DNA from: Maribacter polysaccharolyticus
Lineage (GTDB): Bacteria; Bacteroidota; Bacteroidia; Flavobacteriales; Flavobacteriaceae
Assembly: GCF_028882255.1 (NCBI RefSeq)
Contig: NZ_JARBUY010000001.1
Coordinates: forward strand, 185,975-249,974
Length of the DNA stretch: 64,000 nucleotides
Direction of reading: 5' to 3'
Part shown: one piece after another, positions 44,997-53,603 of the stretch
Position numbering within the stretch: the first letter of the stretch is position 1
How the letters are laid out: each line of letters begins with the position of its first letter
The notes under the pieces: model-generated
Seen by the model: only the letters and a program-made list of their open reading frames with translations
What the model was told of the DNA's origin: nothing
The model's database searches: none
Translations under genes and position numbers: made by a program

Positions 44997-45187
44997 ATGG
45001 ATTATTTTTATACCTACAAATAAAAGAAATTGACAACAAAAAAAAACGAATTGGCAACAATTTATTGCAAAAAAATTAAGGAATATTGAGTTTTAGTGAG
45101 AATTATATATGTGTTTCTCCAATTTTCGTAAAAAAAATTCAAAAAAATCATTGATTGAAATTTGTAATCGATAACCCCCCAAACCCA

Positions 45188-45823
45188 TTGAAAACCACTA
45201 CGATACTATCGCACTTATCACAAATGGAAATGCTATTGAAGGAGTATTCCTATGAGGAATTGAACTCAAGGGAAAGCTTGGGATTGAAAAAGACTTTCCA
45301 AGCATTTAAAAACGAATTGGAAGAATCCCTGTTCGCCCCGAAACATCTTGAGAGCGTTATACATCAGGATCCTTCGTTCGACCGGATCGCTGTTCCGAAA
45401 TGTGGCACAGGCCCGAATCCCAGCTCCATTTCCCTGAAATCAACTGTTGTTCCAAGCCTCCCCATATTCGACCTAAGCGAATTTAAGGAAGAAAGTAGGG
45501 GTGACTATATATATTTAGTTGAATTGGTGCGTCTGTTCAAACAGAATGTGACGGAGTTCATTGGGGCTTATAGTGTTCATCTGAACAATGCCGATTGGGA
45601 AAACCTTGCTTTTTCCGCACGGAAAATCAAAGCGGGTTTGTCTATGGTACAAGCCGATTCCTTACTGGGGTGTCTTAAAAAACTTGATGAATTCCTGCAT
45701 TCATACAATTCCCCCGATATAAATCAATTGCAAGCATTGAAAAAACGCTTTATTCAGGAATATGTGCGCGTTGAAGCGGCCATTTCGGCCGAATTGGCCT
45801 TGATGGGAAAGGAAGAACAATAG
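45188..45823 (+). CDS. HPt-like protein lacking the phospho-histidine
   Basis: 211 residues from TTG 45188 (KTTTILSHLSQMEMLLKEYS); another TTG at 45155 and an ATG at 45224 are possible. The C-terminal 90 residues look like a histidine-phosphotransfer four-helix bundle: YLVELVRLFKQNVTEFIGAYSVHLNNADWENLAFSARKIKAGLSMVQADSLLGCLKKLDEFL. Where HPt proteins have A-H-x-L-K-G this has A-R-K-I-K-A, so the acceptor His is Arg. It may be a pseudo-HPt that binds receivers without transfer. No kinase gene is adjacent. Confidence in the fold is moderate. Confidence 0.6.
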   Translation: MKTTTILSHLSQMEMLLKEYSYEELNSRESLGLKKTFQAFKNELEESLFAPKHLESVIHQDPSFDRIAVPKCGTGPNPSSISLKSTVVPSLPIFDLSEFKEESRGDYIYLVELVRLFKQNVTEFIGAYSVHLNNADWENLAFSARKIKAGLSMVQADSLLGCLKKLDEFLHSYNSPDINQLQALKKRFIQEYVRVEAAISAELALMGKEEQ

Positions 45824-46167
45824 AAGATTTACTTTTCTTTTTATCTGGACCCAAATGCCTAGGAGGGAAATACAGGATAACATCCTCATCAAGAACGAAA
45901 AATCATGGTCTTACCGCCAATAGGGTTTCGATTTAAACGAAAACGAATTTGGGCCATGGAATTCGGTTTACTCCATAAATCTTAAAACATCGATGAAATG
46001 CAACAATGATTTGCGTTGAAGTACACGTTGCCATAAAAATTGGAATTTTGACAACAGAATTAAATTGTTTCACCACAATTTATTGTAAGATGTACTCGTT
46101 ATGAATATGTTTACTGTATAAATATTTAACCAAATCACCTGCTACTGGCAGGATAAACCTTAACCAT
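45824..46167. other. intergenic region without a recognised gene
   Basis: 344 bases. Only very short frames are present. A small hairpin (CCTGC/GCAGG, arms 46138-46142 and 46148-46152) lies just before the micro-ORF at 46168. It presumably holds the promoter for the micro-ORF pair, but no clear TAnnTTTG element is seen. Confidence 0.3.
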
Positions 46168-46266
46168 ATGTTATACGACACCTACGGGGAAGAGTATTTG
46201 GCCTTCCTACAAGATTTAAATGAAATACTGAGTTTAAACGAATTAGTGGAATTGGATTATATGTAA
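46168..46266 (+). CDS. micro-ORF 1 (32 aa), paralogue of the next micro-ORF
   Basis: MLYDTYGEEYLAFLQDLNEI... ends at TAA 46264-46266. It is acidic (net charge strongly negative) and helical in character. It shares YLxFxxxLNEIL with the 32-residue product 32 bases downstream, which is the best argument that both are translated: two random frames would not share eight of twelve residues in register. No signal peptide. Followed by the second copy and then by a strong terminator. Function unknown. Confidence 0.55.
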   Translation: MLYDTYGEEYLAFLQDLNEILSLNELVELDYM

Positions 46267-46298
46267 CCTATTCTTGAACCTTAAAAACCCCCAAAACT

Positions 46299-46397
46299 AT
46301 GGCAAATCAAAATGCAGACAACACGGCTTACTTGAATTTTATCGAAAATTTAAATGAGATTTTATTAGAAGTCAACATAAACAAACTTAGCTTTTAA
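46299..46397 (+). CDS. micro-ORF 2 (32 aa), paralogue of the previous micro-ORF
   Basis: MANQNADNTAYLNFIENLNE... ends at TAA 46395-46397, also exactly 32 residues. The core YLNFIENLNEIL aligns with YLAFLQDLNEIL of the first copy, offset by one residue. The flanks differ in sequence. A terminator hairpin follows 19 bases after the stop, making a short transcription unit of two micro-ORFs. Could be regulatory peptides or protein-binding helices; nothing more can be said from sequence. Confidence 0.55.
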   Translation: MANQNADNTAYLNFIENLNEILLEVNINKLSF

Positions 46398-46415
46398 TAT
46401 CATAATTGGTAAAAT

Positions 46416-46451
46416 AAAAGAGTCCTGATGGCATCATCAGGACTCTTTTTA
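46416..46451. terminator. bidirectional terminator between micro-ORFs and rpoD
   Basis: Fifteen-base arms (46416-46430 and 46435-46449, four-base loop) flanked by A-rich and T-rich runs, placed between converging genes. Confidence 0.85.
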
Positions 46452-46476
46452 TTTTATGGCTAAACGATGAACACAA

Positions 46477-47340
46477 TTATCCCAAATAAGTTTTCAACAA
46501 CTTACTTCGGGATTGGTGCCGCAACTTCCTTATCGCCTTTTCCCTGATCTGTCTGACACGCTCCCGCGTAAGATCAAAGGTTTGTCCTATTTCTGCCAAT
46601 GTCATCGACGGTTGCTCACCGATACCATAATATAGTTTTACCACATCGGCCTCTCTAGGGGATAAGGTTTCCAACGCCCTATTGATCTCTGTATTCAACG
46701 ATTGTTGCAACAGTAATTTATCCGGTTTTGGCGATTCGCCTGAACGCAACACATCATAAAGATTGGAATCTTCCCCTTCACGTAGTGGGGCATCCATAGA
46801 CACATGTCTACCCGAATTCTTAAGCGACTGTTTTACCTCCGATACCGTCATCTCCAGTTCTTTGGCAATTTCTTCTGCCGAAGGCGGACGTTCATGGGCC
46901 TGTTCCAAATAAGAAAAGGTCTTTTTGATCTTATTTATGGAACCGATCTTGTTCAATGGGAGACGAACCACACGGGATTGTTCTGCCAAGGCTTGTAAAA
47001 TGGATTGGCGGATCCACCAAACGGCATAGGAAATGAATTTGAACCCTCGGGTTTCATCAAAACGTTTTGCTGCCTTAACAAGGCCCAAATTACCCTCATT
47101 GATCAAATCGGGCAATTTCAATCCTTGATTTTGATATTGCTTGGCTACCGACACTACAAAACGCAAATTGGCCGTAGTCAATTTTTCAAGGGCAACCTGA
47201 TCCCCTTTCCGGATACGTTGCGCCAATTCCACTTCTTCCTGTGCGTTTATTAATTCAATCTTACTGATATCCTGCAGGTATTTATCCAGTGATTTGGATT
47301 CCCTATTCGTTACCTGCTTGATGATCTTTAGTTGCCTCAT
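46477..47340 (-). CDS. rpoD: primary sigma factor RpoD/SigA
   Basis: 287 residues, the short form found in Bacteroidota. It lacks region 1.1 and starts near region 1.2 ([31 protein letters not shown]). Region 2 has [58 protein letters not shown], region 3 RLPLNKIG, region 4 [48 protein letters not shown]. These motifs give the core and promoter contacts. The TAnnTTTG elements seen elsewhere in this window are the kind read by this sigma class. Divergent from the DUF6155 gene. Confidence 0.95.
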   Translation of the reverse strand: MRQLKIIKQVTNRESKSLDKYLQDISKIELINAQEEVELAQRIRKGDQVALEKLTTANLRFVVSVAKQYQNQGLKLPDLINEGNLGLVKAAKRFDETRGFKFISYAVWWIRQSILQALAEQSRVVRLPLNKIGSINKIKKTFSYLEQAHERPPSAEEIAKELEMTVSEVKQSLKNSGRHVSMDAPLREGEDSNLYDVLRSGESPKPDKLLLQQSLNTEINRALETLSPREADVVKLYYGIGEQPSMTLAEIGQTFDLTRERVRQIREKAIRKLRHQSRSKLLKTYLG

Positions 47341-47527
47341 GTGTGTTTATCGTATTTTAATTGAACAATCTCGAAACATTCATAATACGTTAATATTCTG
47401 TCTTTTCCAAAAGATATCCGGAATGTTATACATTATTTATGAGTACTTCATGATTTTACCATGGAAGGTATGGGCATATTATAATTCCTTGACGTACTTT
47501 TGAAACACAAGGGATATAAGTGGTACT

Positions 47528-48037
47528 ATGAGTAAAAGAGCGCTTAAAAAATATTTGTCGGATCTTAAAAAGAAGGAGCTCGAAGAGCAGCTGATGGATC
47601 TTTATATCCGATTTCCTGTCGTAAAGGAATACTATGATTTCATTTTTAATCCGAAAGAGGAAAAAATAGTACAAATGGCCAAGGCAAAGATATCCAACGA
47701 GTATTTCCCGTTAAAGAGAAAAAGGCCCAAAGCAAGGCGCTCCGTGGCCCAAAAATATATAAAGCATTTCAAGACCTTAGGGGTCGAGCCCCATTTAATC
47801 GCGGATCTTATGCTGTACAACCTCGAAATTGCCCAAACTTTTTCGATGGACCGCAATGTACCCGAATCTTTTTATAAGAGCATGCTCAATTCCTTTAACG
47901 AAATGGCCCAATTCGTATCGGTAAACGGATTGGTACCCAATTTTAAGGAACGGATCGTAAAGGTCTATTATTTTACACAGGAAAACCATTGGAGTTACCA
48001 AGAAGGCTTCACAAGAGGCCTTGATATTTTAGATTGA
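47528..48037 (+). CDS. DUF6155 family protein
   Basis: 169 residues, helical and basic in the first half (RALKKYLSDLKKKELEEQLMDLYIRFPVVKEYYDFIFNPKEEK), with KYFPLKRKRPKARRSVAQKYIKHFKTLGVEP in the middle. These blocks match what I recall of DUF6155 proteins in Flavobacteriia. Function is unknown. It ends one base before the dehydrogenase gene, so the two share a transcript. Confidence 0.8.
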   Translation: MSKRALKKYLSDLKKKELEEQLMDLYIRFPVVKEYYDFIFNPKEEKIVQMAKAKISNEYFPLKRKRPKARRSVAQKYIKHFKTLGVEPHLIADLMLYNLEIAQTFSMDRNVPESFYKSMLNSFNEMAQFVSVNGLVPNFKERIVKVYYFTQENHWSYQEGFTRGLDILD

Positions 48038-48038
48038 T

Positions 48039-48968
48039 ATGGCAATAGTAGTTATCAGACAGGACGATAAGATCGATGATTGGAAAGAAGCATTACAACT
48101 TTATGCACCACAAATCGCGGTATACGATTATCGGGAAGAACACCCTCGGGAAGCTGTAAAAATGGCCGTGGTCTGGAAACATCCCCCAGGTAGCCTTCAA
48201 GGCTATCCTAACCTGGAATGCATTTCTTCCAGCGGTGCAGGGGTCGATTTTTTGTTCGAGGATGATCGATTACCCAAACACCTTCCCATAACACGTGTGG
48301 TGGACGAATACTTGTCCAAAGACATGTCTGAACATGTTATTGCTTTGATATTCAGCCTCCTTAAAAACTTATATCATTATAAGGTCGATCAATTCAATAA
48401 AATTTGGAAACCCGTGGGCTATAAGCGTATTTCGGATCTTACGATCGGGATAATGGGCCTTGGGGCCTTGGGGTCCGTATTGGCCAAGGATTTGGTTCGA
48501 TTTGGTTTCAAGGTACGGGGATGGTCAAGTTCAGAAAAAAATATCCAAGGTGTTGAAACCTTTACCGGACCTGCTGGCCGGACCGCCTTTTTGGAAGCCA
48601 CTCAGATCTTAGTGTGTCTTTTACCTTTGACCGATGATACCAAAGGAATCCTCAATGCCGGACTATTCCGGCAATTACCCAAAGGGGCCTATTTGATCAA
48701 TGTCGCCCGGGGAGGACATTTAGTGGATGGGGATCTTTTGGAAATGCTTGATAATGGCCATCTTTCAGGTGCCGCTTTGGATGTATACCACCAAGAACCC
48801 TTATCGTTGGAACATCCTTTTTGGGAACATCCCAAGGTTCATATGACCCCGCATTATGCCAGTGTCTCCGAAACCATTTCTGTAGTGCCCCAGATCGTAG
48901 AGAATTACAGAAGATTGGCCAGTGGGGAAGAGCTCTTGAATCTGGTATCGGAAGATAAAAAGTATTGA
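48039..48968 (+). CDS. 2-hydroxyacid dehydrogenase (GhrA-like)
   Basis: 309 residues of the D-isomer 2-hydroxyacid dehydrogenase family, NAD(P)-dependent. Seen: SSSGAGVDFLFED, cofactor loop TIGIMGLGALGSVLAKDL, VCLLPLTDDTKGILNAGLFRQLPKGAYLINVARGGHLVDGDLLEML with catalytic Arg, and HQEPLSLEHPFWEHPKVHMTPHYAS with catalytic Glu and His. The pattern is closest to glyoxylate/hydroxypyruvate reductase A. Substrate in the cell is not fixed by sequence. Confidence 0.9.
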   Translation: MAIVVIRQDDKIDDWKEALQLYAPQIAVYDYREEHPREAVKMAVVWKHPPGSLQGYPNLECISSSGAGVDFLFEDDRLPKHLPITRVVDEYLSKDMSEHVIALIFSLLKNLYHYKVDQFNKIWKPVGYKRISDLTIGIMGLGALGSVLAKDLVRFGFKVRGWSSSEKNIQGVETFTGPAGRTAFLEATQILVCLLPLTDDTKGILNAGLFRQLPKGAYLINVARGGHLVDGDLLEMLDNGHLSGAALDVYHQEPLSLEHPFWEHPKVHMTPHYASVSETISVVPQIVENYRRLASGEELLNLVSEDKKY

Positions 48969-49347
48969 ATGGACCTTGAATGTGACGTCCTTATCCTCGA
49001 TGTGGATGATTCTCTCGATACAGTGTATGGAGGTAGTCTTACAATAAACATAAAAGTACCCTAGCAGGGGTAATGGGATTACCCGGTCATTCCGTGTCTT
49101 CGGATTAAACATGACCGTTCTTCAAAAAAGCCGAATTCAAAACCTAAGAATCCTATTATGGGAAGAAGTGTTGAAACCACTTCTTACAATCACTTAAGTA
49201 TTATGCATTTACGAAACCTTATCCATATTTTTCAAGGATTTGTACCCTTAAAATTTCGTACAGGTTTTTATTTCTGCTAATTTTGCAAAATTCGGGTTTA
49301 CGCAAAGACCGACTAAAAAGAATTGTAAAAAACCACAATACGATCGT
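48969..49347. other. intergenic region with one promoter-like element
   Basis: 379 bases with no frame longer than about 40 residues and no recognised RNA. TAATTTTG at 49278-49285 is a likely promoter element for the helicase gene; a short inverted repeat ACCC/GGGT near 49060 is weak. Confidence 0.3.
49278..49285 (+). promoter_or_regulatory. putative promoter -7 element upstream of the helicase
   Basis: TAATTTTG matches TAnnTTTG, 62 bases before the TTG start at 49348. Confidence 0.35.
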
Positions 49348-50859
49348 TTGGAAGTACAAAAAAACATAAAGGAAAAGACGCTTTACGACTATCAGGAAGA
49401 AGATCTGAACAAGATTTTCAACCATCTGGAAGAATCGCCGGACAATGCCAATCTACTCTACCAATTGCCCACGGGTGGGGGTAAGACCGTGGTTTTTTCT
49501 GAAATTGCAAAACGTTATATCTCCAAGAATAAAAAGAAAGTCGTTGTCCTGACACACCGTATTGAACTTAGTCAGCAAACATCGCGCATGCTGAAGGGTT
49601 TCGGTGTCAAGAATAAGATCATCAATAGCGAGGTCAAGGAACTTAGGGACCAAAATGATTATATGTGCTTCGTTGCCATGGTCGAGACCTTGAACAACCG
49701 ATTACAAGATGAAAAGATAGAAATCAACAACATCGGCCTTGTTATCATTGATGAGGCGCATTACAATTCCTTCCGAAAGCTTTTCAAATATTTTGAACAT
49801 GCCGTCATTTTAGGGGTTACGGCAACTCCGTTAAGTTCCAATATCAAACTTCCGATGAAGGATAACTATCAGAAGTTGATAGTGGGGGAATCCATTTCTT
49901 CCTTGATCAATAAGAAGTTTTTGGCGAAGGCCAATATGTATAATTACGATGTAAGCCTTCAAGGATTGAAATTGGGTATCAACGGGGATTATACGGTAAA
50001 ATCCTCCGATGAACTTTATGGGAACCAAAGCATGCTAGGTAAGCTTTTGAATGCCTATAATGAGATTTCCAAAGGTAAGAAGACCCTTATTTTCAATAAT
50101 GGGATCAATACATCCATCTATGTGTATGAGACCTTTAAAAAAGCCGGACTCCCCATTCGTCATTTGGACAATAAAAATACCGCATCGGAACGTAAAGAAA
50201 TTTTACAATGGTTTTCGGAAACTCCCGATGCCATTCTAACCTCGGTAAGTATCCTGACCACGGGTTTTGACGAACCTACGGTCGAAACCATTATCCTCAA
50301 TAGGGCCACCCGTTCATTAACCTTATATTTTCAAATGATCGGACGTGGTTCACGAGTGCTGCCCAATAAAGAGGAGTTCACCGTTGTCGATCTGGGGAAC
50401 AATGTAGCACGATTTGGATTGTGGAATGCCCCGATCGATTGGCAGGAAATTTTCCATTTCCCGGATTTCTATCTGGAGAACATCAAGAATGATGAGGAAA
50501 TCGAACGGGAATTCGTTTATGAAATGCCCCCCGAACTACGGGCCCAATTTGCCAATTCCGACAATATCAGTTTTGATGTAAAGGCCGTGTACAAAGAGGT
50601 TTTCGCCCAAGGTTTGAAATCCAAGGAGGTTTTGGAAAGAAGCATTGAACAACACGCCCAAATATGTGTGGAGAATTCCGAGGATGTTTTTGATGCGAGG
50701 ATCTTGGCAAAGTCCTTAAAAGAAGAGATAGCTTACCGCGTTCGCCTTTATTCGTACTGCATTATGAACAATACCAAAAACTATAAGGAGTGGTTGGAAG
50801 AGGATTATGAACGTAAATTACGCTCAAGGATCTCAAAAATGTTCGCCGAAAAAATGTAA
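49348..50859 (+). CDS. DEAH-type superfamily 2 helicase
   Basis: 503 residues. Motifs in order: Q-like LYDYQEEDLNKIF, I LPTGGGKTVVFSEIA, Ia VLTHRIELSQQ, II IIDEAH, III TATP, IV LIFNNGINTSIYVYE, V VSILTTGFDEPTVETIILN and VI QMIGRGSRVLP. It resembles the DEAD/DEAH plus helicase-C proteins related to the UvrB/RIG-I-like ATPase group. The C-terminal 130 residues are helical with no known fold. Start TTG 49348 (EVQKNIKEKTLYDYQEEDL) is used since no suitable ATG precedes motif Q. Whether it acts on DNA or RNA is not visible. Confidence 0.9.
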   Translation: MEVQKNIKEKTLYDYQEEDLNKIFNHLEESPDNANLLYQLPTGGGKTVVFSEIAKRYISKNKKKVVVLTHRIELSQQTSRMLKGFGVKNKIINSEVKELRDQNDYMCFVAMVETLNNRLQDEKIEINNIGLVIIDEAHYNSFRKLFKYFEHAVILGVTATPLSSNIKLPMKDNYQKLIVGESISSLINKKFLAKANMYNYDVSLQGLKLGINGDYTVKSSDELYGNQSMLGKLLNAYNEISKGKKTLIFNNGINTSIYVYETFKKAGLPIRHLDNKNTASERKEILQWFSETPDAILTSVSILTTGFDEPTVETIILNRATRSLTLYFQMIGRGSRVLPNKEEFTVVDLGNNVARFGLWNAPIDWQEIFHFPDFYLENIKNDEEIEREFVYEMPPELRAQFANSDNISFDVKAVYKEVFAQGLKSKEVLERSIEQHAQICVENSEDVFDARILAKSLKEEIAYRVRLYSYCIMNNTKNYKEWLEEDYERKLRSRISKMFAEKM

Positions 50860-51031
50860 GAGAGTAAGGTGGTGCCATATCGCTGTACTTACATAACCAA
50901 ATTATCGCATACGATCTGTGAAAAACGAAACATGAGGTATTCGTCATAAGAATGGATGGATCGCTTCTTGTGATAGGCAAGAGCGAATCACCTATAAGCT
51001 AGGTTATCATTACATTTATAGCATTATTTTA

Positions 51032-52279
51032 ATGTGGACAATGCAAAAGAAACCCCTTTTGATCATCGGTTACAATTGGCCCGAGCCCAACACAACGGCC
51101 GCCGGATGCCGAATGCTCCAATTGATCCGGTTTTTCCTGACCCAAGACTACAAGATCACATTTGCCAGTACAGCGGCAAAAAGTACATTCAGTATATCTT
51201 TGGATGAATTGGGCGTTTCCTCTAAATGCATATTCCTGAACGACTCCGGCTTTGATGCGTTTATATCCGATTTAAATCCCGAAATCGTACTTTTCGACCG
51301 GTTTTTGACCGAAGAGCAATTTGGTTGGCGGGTCGCGGAATTCGCTCCCAACGCCCTACGAATATTGGATACCGAAGACCTGCATTCCCTCCGTACCGTA
51401 CGACAGGAATGTTTTAAAAAACACATGGACTTCAATACGGCTAAATGGCTTCAAAGCGATGTCACCCAGCGTGAGGTCGCTTCGATCTATCGTTGCGACC
51501 TTTCCCTGATCATTTCAAGCCATGAAATGGAACTATTACAAAATACGATTAAAATAGATAAGGGGTTATTACTGCACCTTCCCTTTCAGTTGGAAAAAAT
51601 CACCGAACAGCAAATGGCGAAATTGCCCCCTTTTGCCACACGCAAAGATTTTATCTGTATCGGTAACGGTAGGCACGCCCCGAATGTAGATGCCGTGGTA
51701 TGGCTAAAAAAAGAAATATGGCCTTTGATCAGGAAACGGATGCCCAAAGCCGATCTACATATCTATGGTAATTATATGCCACAACAGGTTCGGGAAATGC
51801 ACGACCCAAAATCCGGTTTTTATATTGAAGGCTGGGCCAAAAGTGTTGAAACCGTTATGCAACAACACCGGGTAAACTTGGCCCCCTTGCGCTTTGGTGC
51901 GGGAATCAAAGGAAAACTGATCGACGCAATACGCTTTGGTACGCCCAGTGTAACTACACCAATAGGGGCAGAGGGCATGCATGACGGTGTACCTTGGAAT
52001 GGCCATATTGCAGATACTGCCAAAGAAATCGCCAAATGTGCCGTCGCAATGTACACTAATGAATCGGAATGGTTACAGGCCCAACAGAATGGATTTAGGA
52101 TCATTGAAAAAATCTACCACAAAGAATCCCTCAATAAAACTTTGGGCAATACACTTAATGCACTTCAATCCAATTTGGAACCCCATAGGACAAACAATTT
52201 TATCGGTGCCATGTTAAGGCATCATACTATGGCAAGCACCACATATCTATCCAAATGGATCGAGGAAAAGAATAAATAA
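51032..52279 (+). CDS. glycosyltransferase family 4-type (GT-B)
   Basis: 415 residues. An N-terminal Rossmann half (LLIIGYNWPEPNTTAAGCRMLQLIRFFLTQDYKITFAS) and a C-terminal half with DFICIGNGRHAPNVDAVVWLKKEIWPLI, ADLHIYGNYMP, YIEGWAKSVETVMQQHRVNLAPLRFGAGIKGKLIDAIRFGTPSVTTPIGAEGM. The last stretch with its conserved Glu-like position and donor loop is typical of GT1/GT4 enzymes. The acceptor is unknown. ATG at 51032 or 51041 can both serve as start. Followed by the duplicated small-gene region. Confidence 0.85.
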   Translation: MWTMQKKPLLIIGYNWPEPNTTAAGCRMLQLIRFFLTQDYKITFASTAAKSTFSISLDELGVSSKCIFLNDSGFDAFISDLNPEIVLFDRFLTEEQFGWRVAEFAPNALRILDTEDLHSLRTVRQECFKKHMDFNTAKWLQSDVTQREVASIYRCDLSLIISSHEMELLQNTIKIDKGLLLHLPFQLEKITEQQMAKLPPFATRKDFICIGNGRHAPNVDAVVWLKKEIWPLIRKRMPKADLHIYGNYMPQQVREMHDPKSGFYIEGWAKSVETVMQQHRVNLAPLRFGAGIKGKLIDAIRFGTPSVTTPIGAEGMHDGVPWNGHIADTAKEIAKCAVAMYTNESEWLQAQQNGFRIIEKIYHKESLNKTLGNTLNALQSNLEPHRTNNFIGAMLRHHTMASTTYLSKWIEEKNK

Positions 52280-52300
52280 CAACTTTTCGACCTCTGAACT

Positions 52301-52717
52301 ACCGTTTAAATACCCCTTTTTTCGGTAAGCTGTTTTTGGGGTGCTTCCCGTTTACCGAGGGAATTTTACACTTCATCCCAATTGTTGTCAAATAACGATA
52401 AATAGGGACGTTCAGCGAATTGCAACCCCTCAAAATACACTTGTTACGGTTATCATTATATAACAAAACAAGTCATGAAAGCAATCGTAACCATCATCTT
52501 CATCATCTTCTTCGGAATCACTGCCCAAGCCCAAAACAACACTAAAGAGATTCAGGCCGAAACTATTGAAATGACGATCGCTACCGCTACCGATACCAAA
52601 AACGAGGTTAAGACCGAAACTACGACTCAAGTGGCCCGTCTTTACAAATTCAAAAACTCCAGGGTTAAGAAAGCCCTTTCTTTTTCCACAAAAAGAAACA
52701 AAGCCAAAATGGCTTAA
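52301..52717 (+). repeat. tandem repeat, copy 1 (417 bp, period 543 bp)
   Basis: Matches copy 2 at 52844-53260 base for base except one position (G at 52339, A at 52882). It contains about 174 bases of upstream sequence and the whole small gene at 52475-52717. The upstream part includes CGGTAAGC and TTTACCG arms that could pair. Confidence 0.95.
52475..52717 (+). CDS. small exported Lys/Thr-rich protein, copy 1 (80 aa)
   Basis: MKAIVTIIFIIFFGITAQAQ is a clear signal peptide with cleavage after AQA or QAQ. The mature 60 residues are rich in Thr, Lys and Glu (ETIEMTIATATDTKNEVKTE) and end with a basic part (VARLYKFKNSRVKKALSFSTKRNKAKMA). No recognised domain. The protein is identical to the product of copy 2. 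Preceded by 170 bases of duplicated upstream DNA, so both copies should be regulated the same way. Function unknown. Confidence 0.75.
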   Translation: MKAIVTIIFIIFFGITAQAQNNTKEIQAETIEMTIATATDTKNEVKTETTTQVARLYKFKNSRVKKALSFSTKRNKAKMA

Positions 52718-52843
52718 TAAACTCTCTAGGTATTTCAATACTTTTTGACCTGCTTTTGTTATTCCGAACTTAGATAACATCCATATAAAACTTTGAAAAC
52801 AGCTATAATTAGAGCTAAAAGGACTTGGTTAGGGTCTTGGAAC

Positions 52844-53260
52844 ACCGTTTAAATACCCCTTTTTTCGGTAAGCTGTTTTTGAGGTGCTTCCCGTTTACCG
52901 AGGGAATTTTACACTTCATCCCAATTGTTGTCAAATAACGATAAATAGGGACGTTCAGCGAATTGCAACCCCTCAAAATACACTTGTTACGGTTATCATT
53001 ATATAACAAAACAAGTCATGAAAGCAATCGTAACCATCATCTTCATCATCTTCTTCGGAATCACTGCCCAAGCCCAAAACAACACTAAAGAGATTCAGGC
53101 CGAAACTATTGAAATGACGATCGCTACCGCTACCGATACCAAAAACGAGGTTAAGACCGAAACTACGACTCAAGTGGCCCGTCTTTACAAATTCAAAAAC
53201 TCCAGGGTTAAGAAAGCCCTTTCTTTTTCCACAAAAAGAAACAAAGCCAAAATGGCTTAA
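52844..53260 (+). repeat. tandem repeat, copy 2 (417 bp)
   Basis: Second copy, offset 543 bases from copy 1; one mismatch in 417. The 126-base spacer between the copies (52718-52843) is not itself repeated downstream. Confidence 0.95.
53018..53260 (+). CDS. small exported Lys/Thr-rich protein, copy 2 (80 aa)
   Basis: Identical in DNA and protein to the gene at 52475-52717. Signal peptide MKAIVTIIFIIFFGITAQAQ, then a short hydrophilic mature peptide. The stop is followed by unrelated sequence (GAAGGTTAAAG instead of TAAACTCTC). Two identical copies suggest a very recent duplication or selection for dosage. Confidence 0.75.
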   Translation: MKAIVTIIFIIFFGITAQAQNNTKEIQAETIEMTIATATDTKNEVKTETTTQVARLYKFKNSRVKKALSFSTKRNKAKMA

Positions 53261-53603
53261 GAAGGTTAAAGCAAATAATATTGTTGAAATACCTTTAAAA
53301 TTAATTTATGTCGATTTCAAAAGCCAAGGGAACCTAATTACTTTCATTTAGCCATAGTTGGTTCAGCGAATTGCAACCCAATTCGTTGAAGCAAGTCCCA
53401 AAATCGTATATGGTCTGCCAAGTATCCGTACGTACTATTTGCACATCTTCATTTTCTTTGGAAGAAATTGTTTTCGCTGGTCCACCGATAACCCAAGTTT
53501 CTTATTCCATAGAGGTTACGACGGCTATTTTTGATTATGGACATATTTGTACTTACCGGTTTTACCTTCTTTGAGCCGGTTTTGGTGAATATTTCTAAAG
53601 AAT
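53261..53603. other. intergenic region with a remnant of the repeat
   Basis: 343 bases without a credible gene (an open frame 53371-53574 has no start-site or domain support). It holds a 19-base match to the repeat upstream part at 53361-53379, GTTCAGCGAATTGCAACCC, which also begins an inverted repeat with CAATTCG. This may be a leftover of a third copy or a shared regulatory site. Confidence 0.5.
53361..53379 (+). repeat. 19-base match to the duplicated region
   Basis: GTTCAGCGAATTGCAACCC occurs also at 52410-52428 and 52953-52971, in the leader part of both repeat copies. It stands alone here without the rest of the repeat. Confidence 0.6.

Noticed and set aside
45824-46167. Possible tRNA or small RNA in the 344-base gap
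   Set aside because: No cloverleaf arms or CCA end seen; only a weak 5-bp hairpin.
48969-49065. 31-residue frame beginning MDLECDVLILDVDDSLDTVY
   Set aside because: Resembles a HAD-like start by chance but ends after 31 residues and has no paralogue or terminator; kept as intergenic.
53371-53574. 67-residue open frame after the duplicated region
   Set aside because: No signal peptide, no conserved pattern, low-complexity mixed residues, and it overlaps a repeat remnant; looks like chance.
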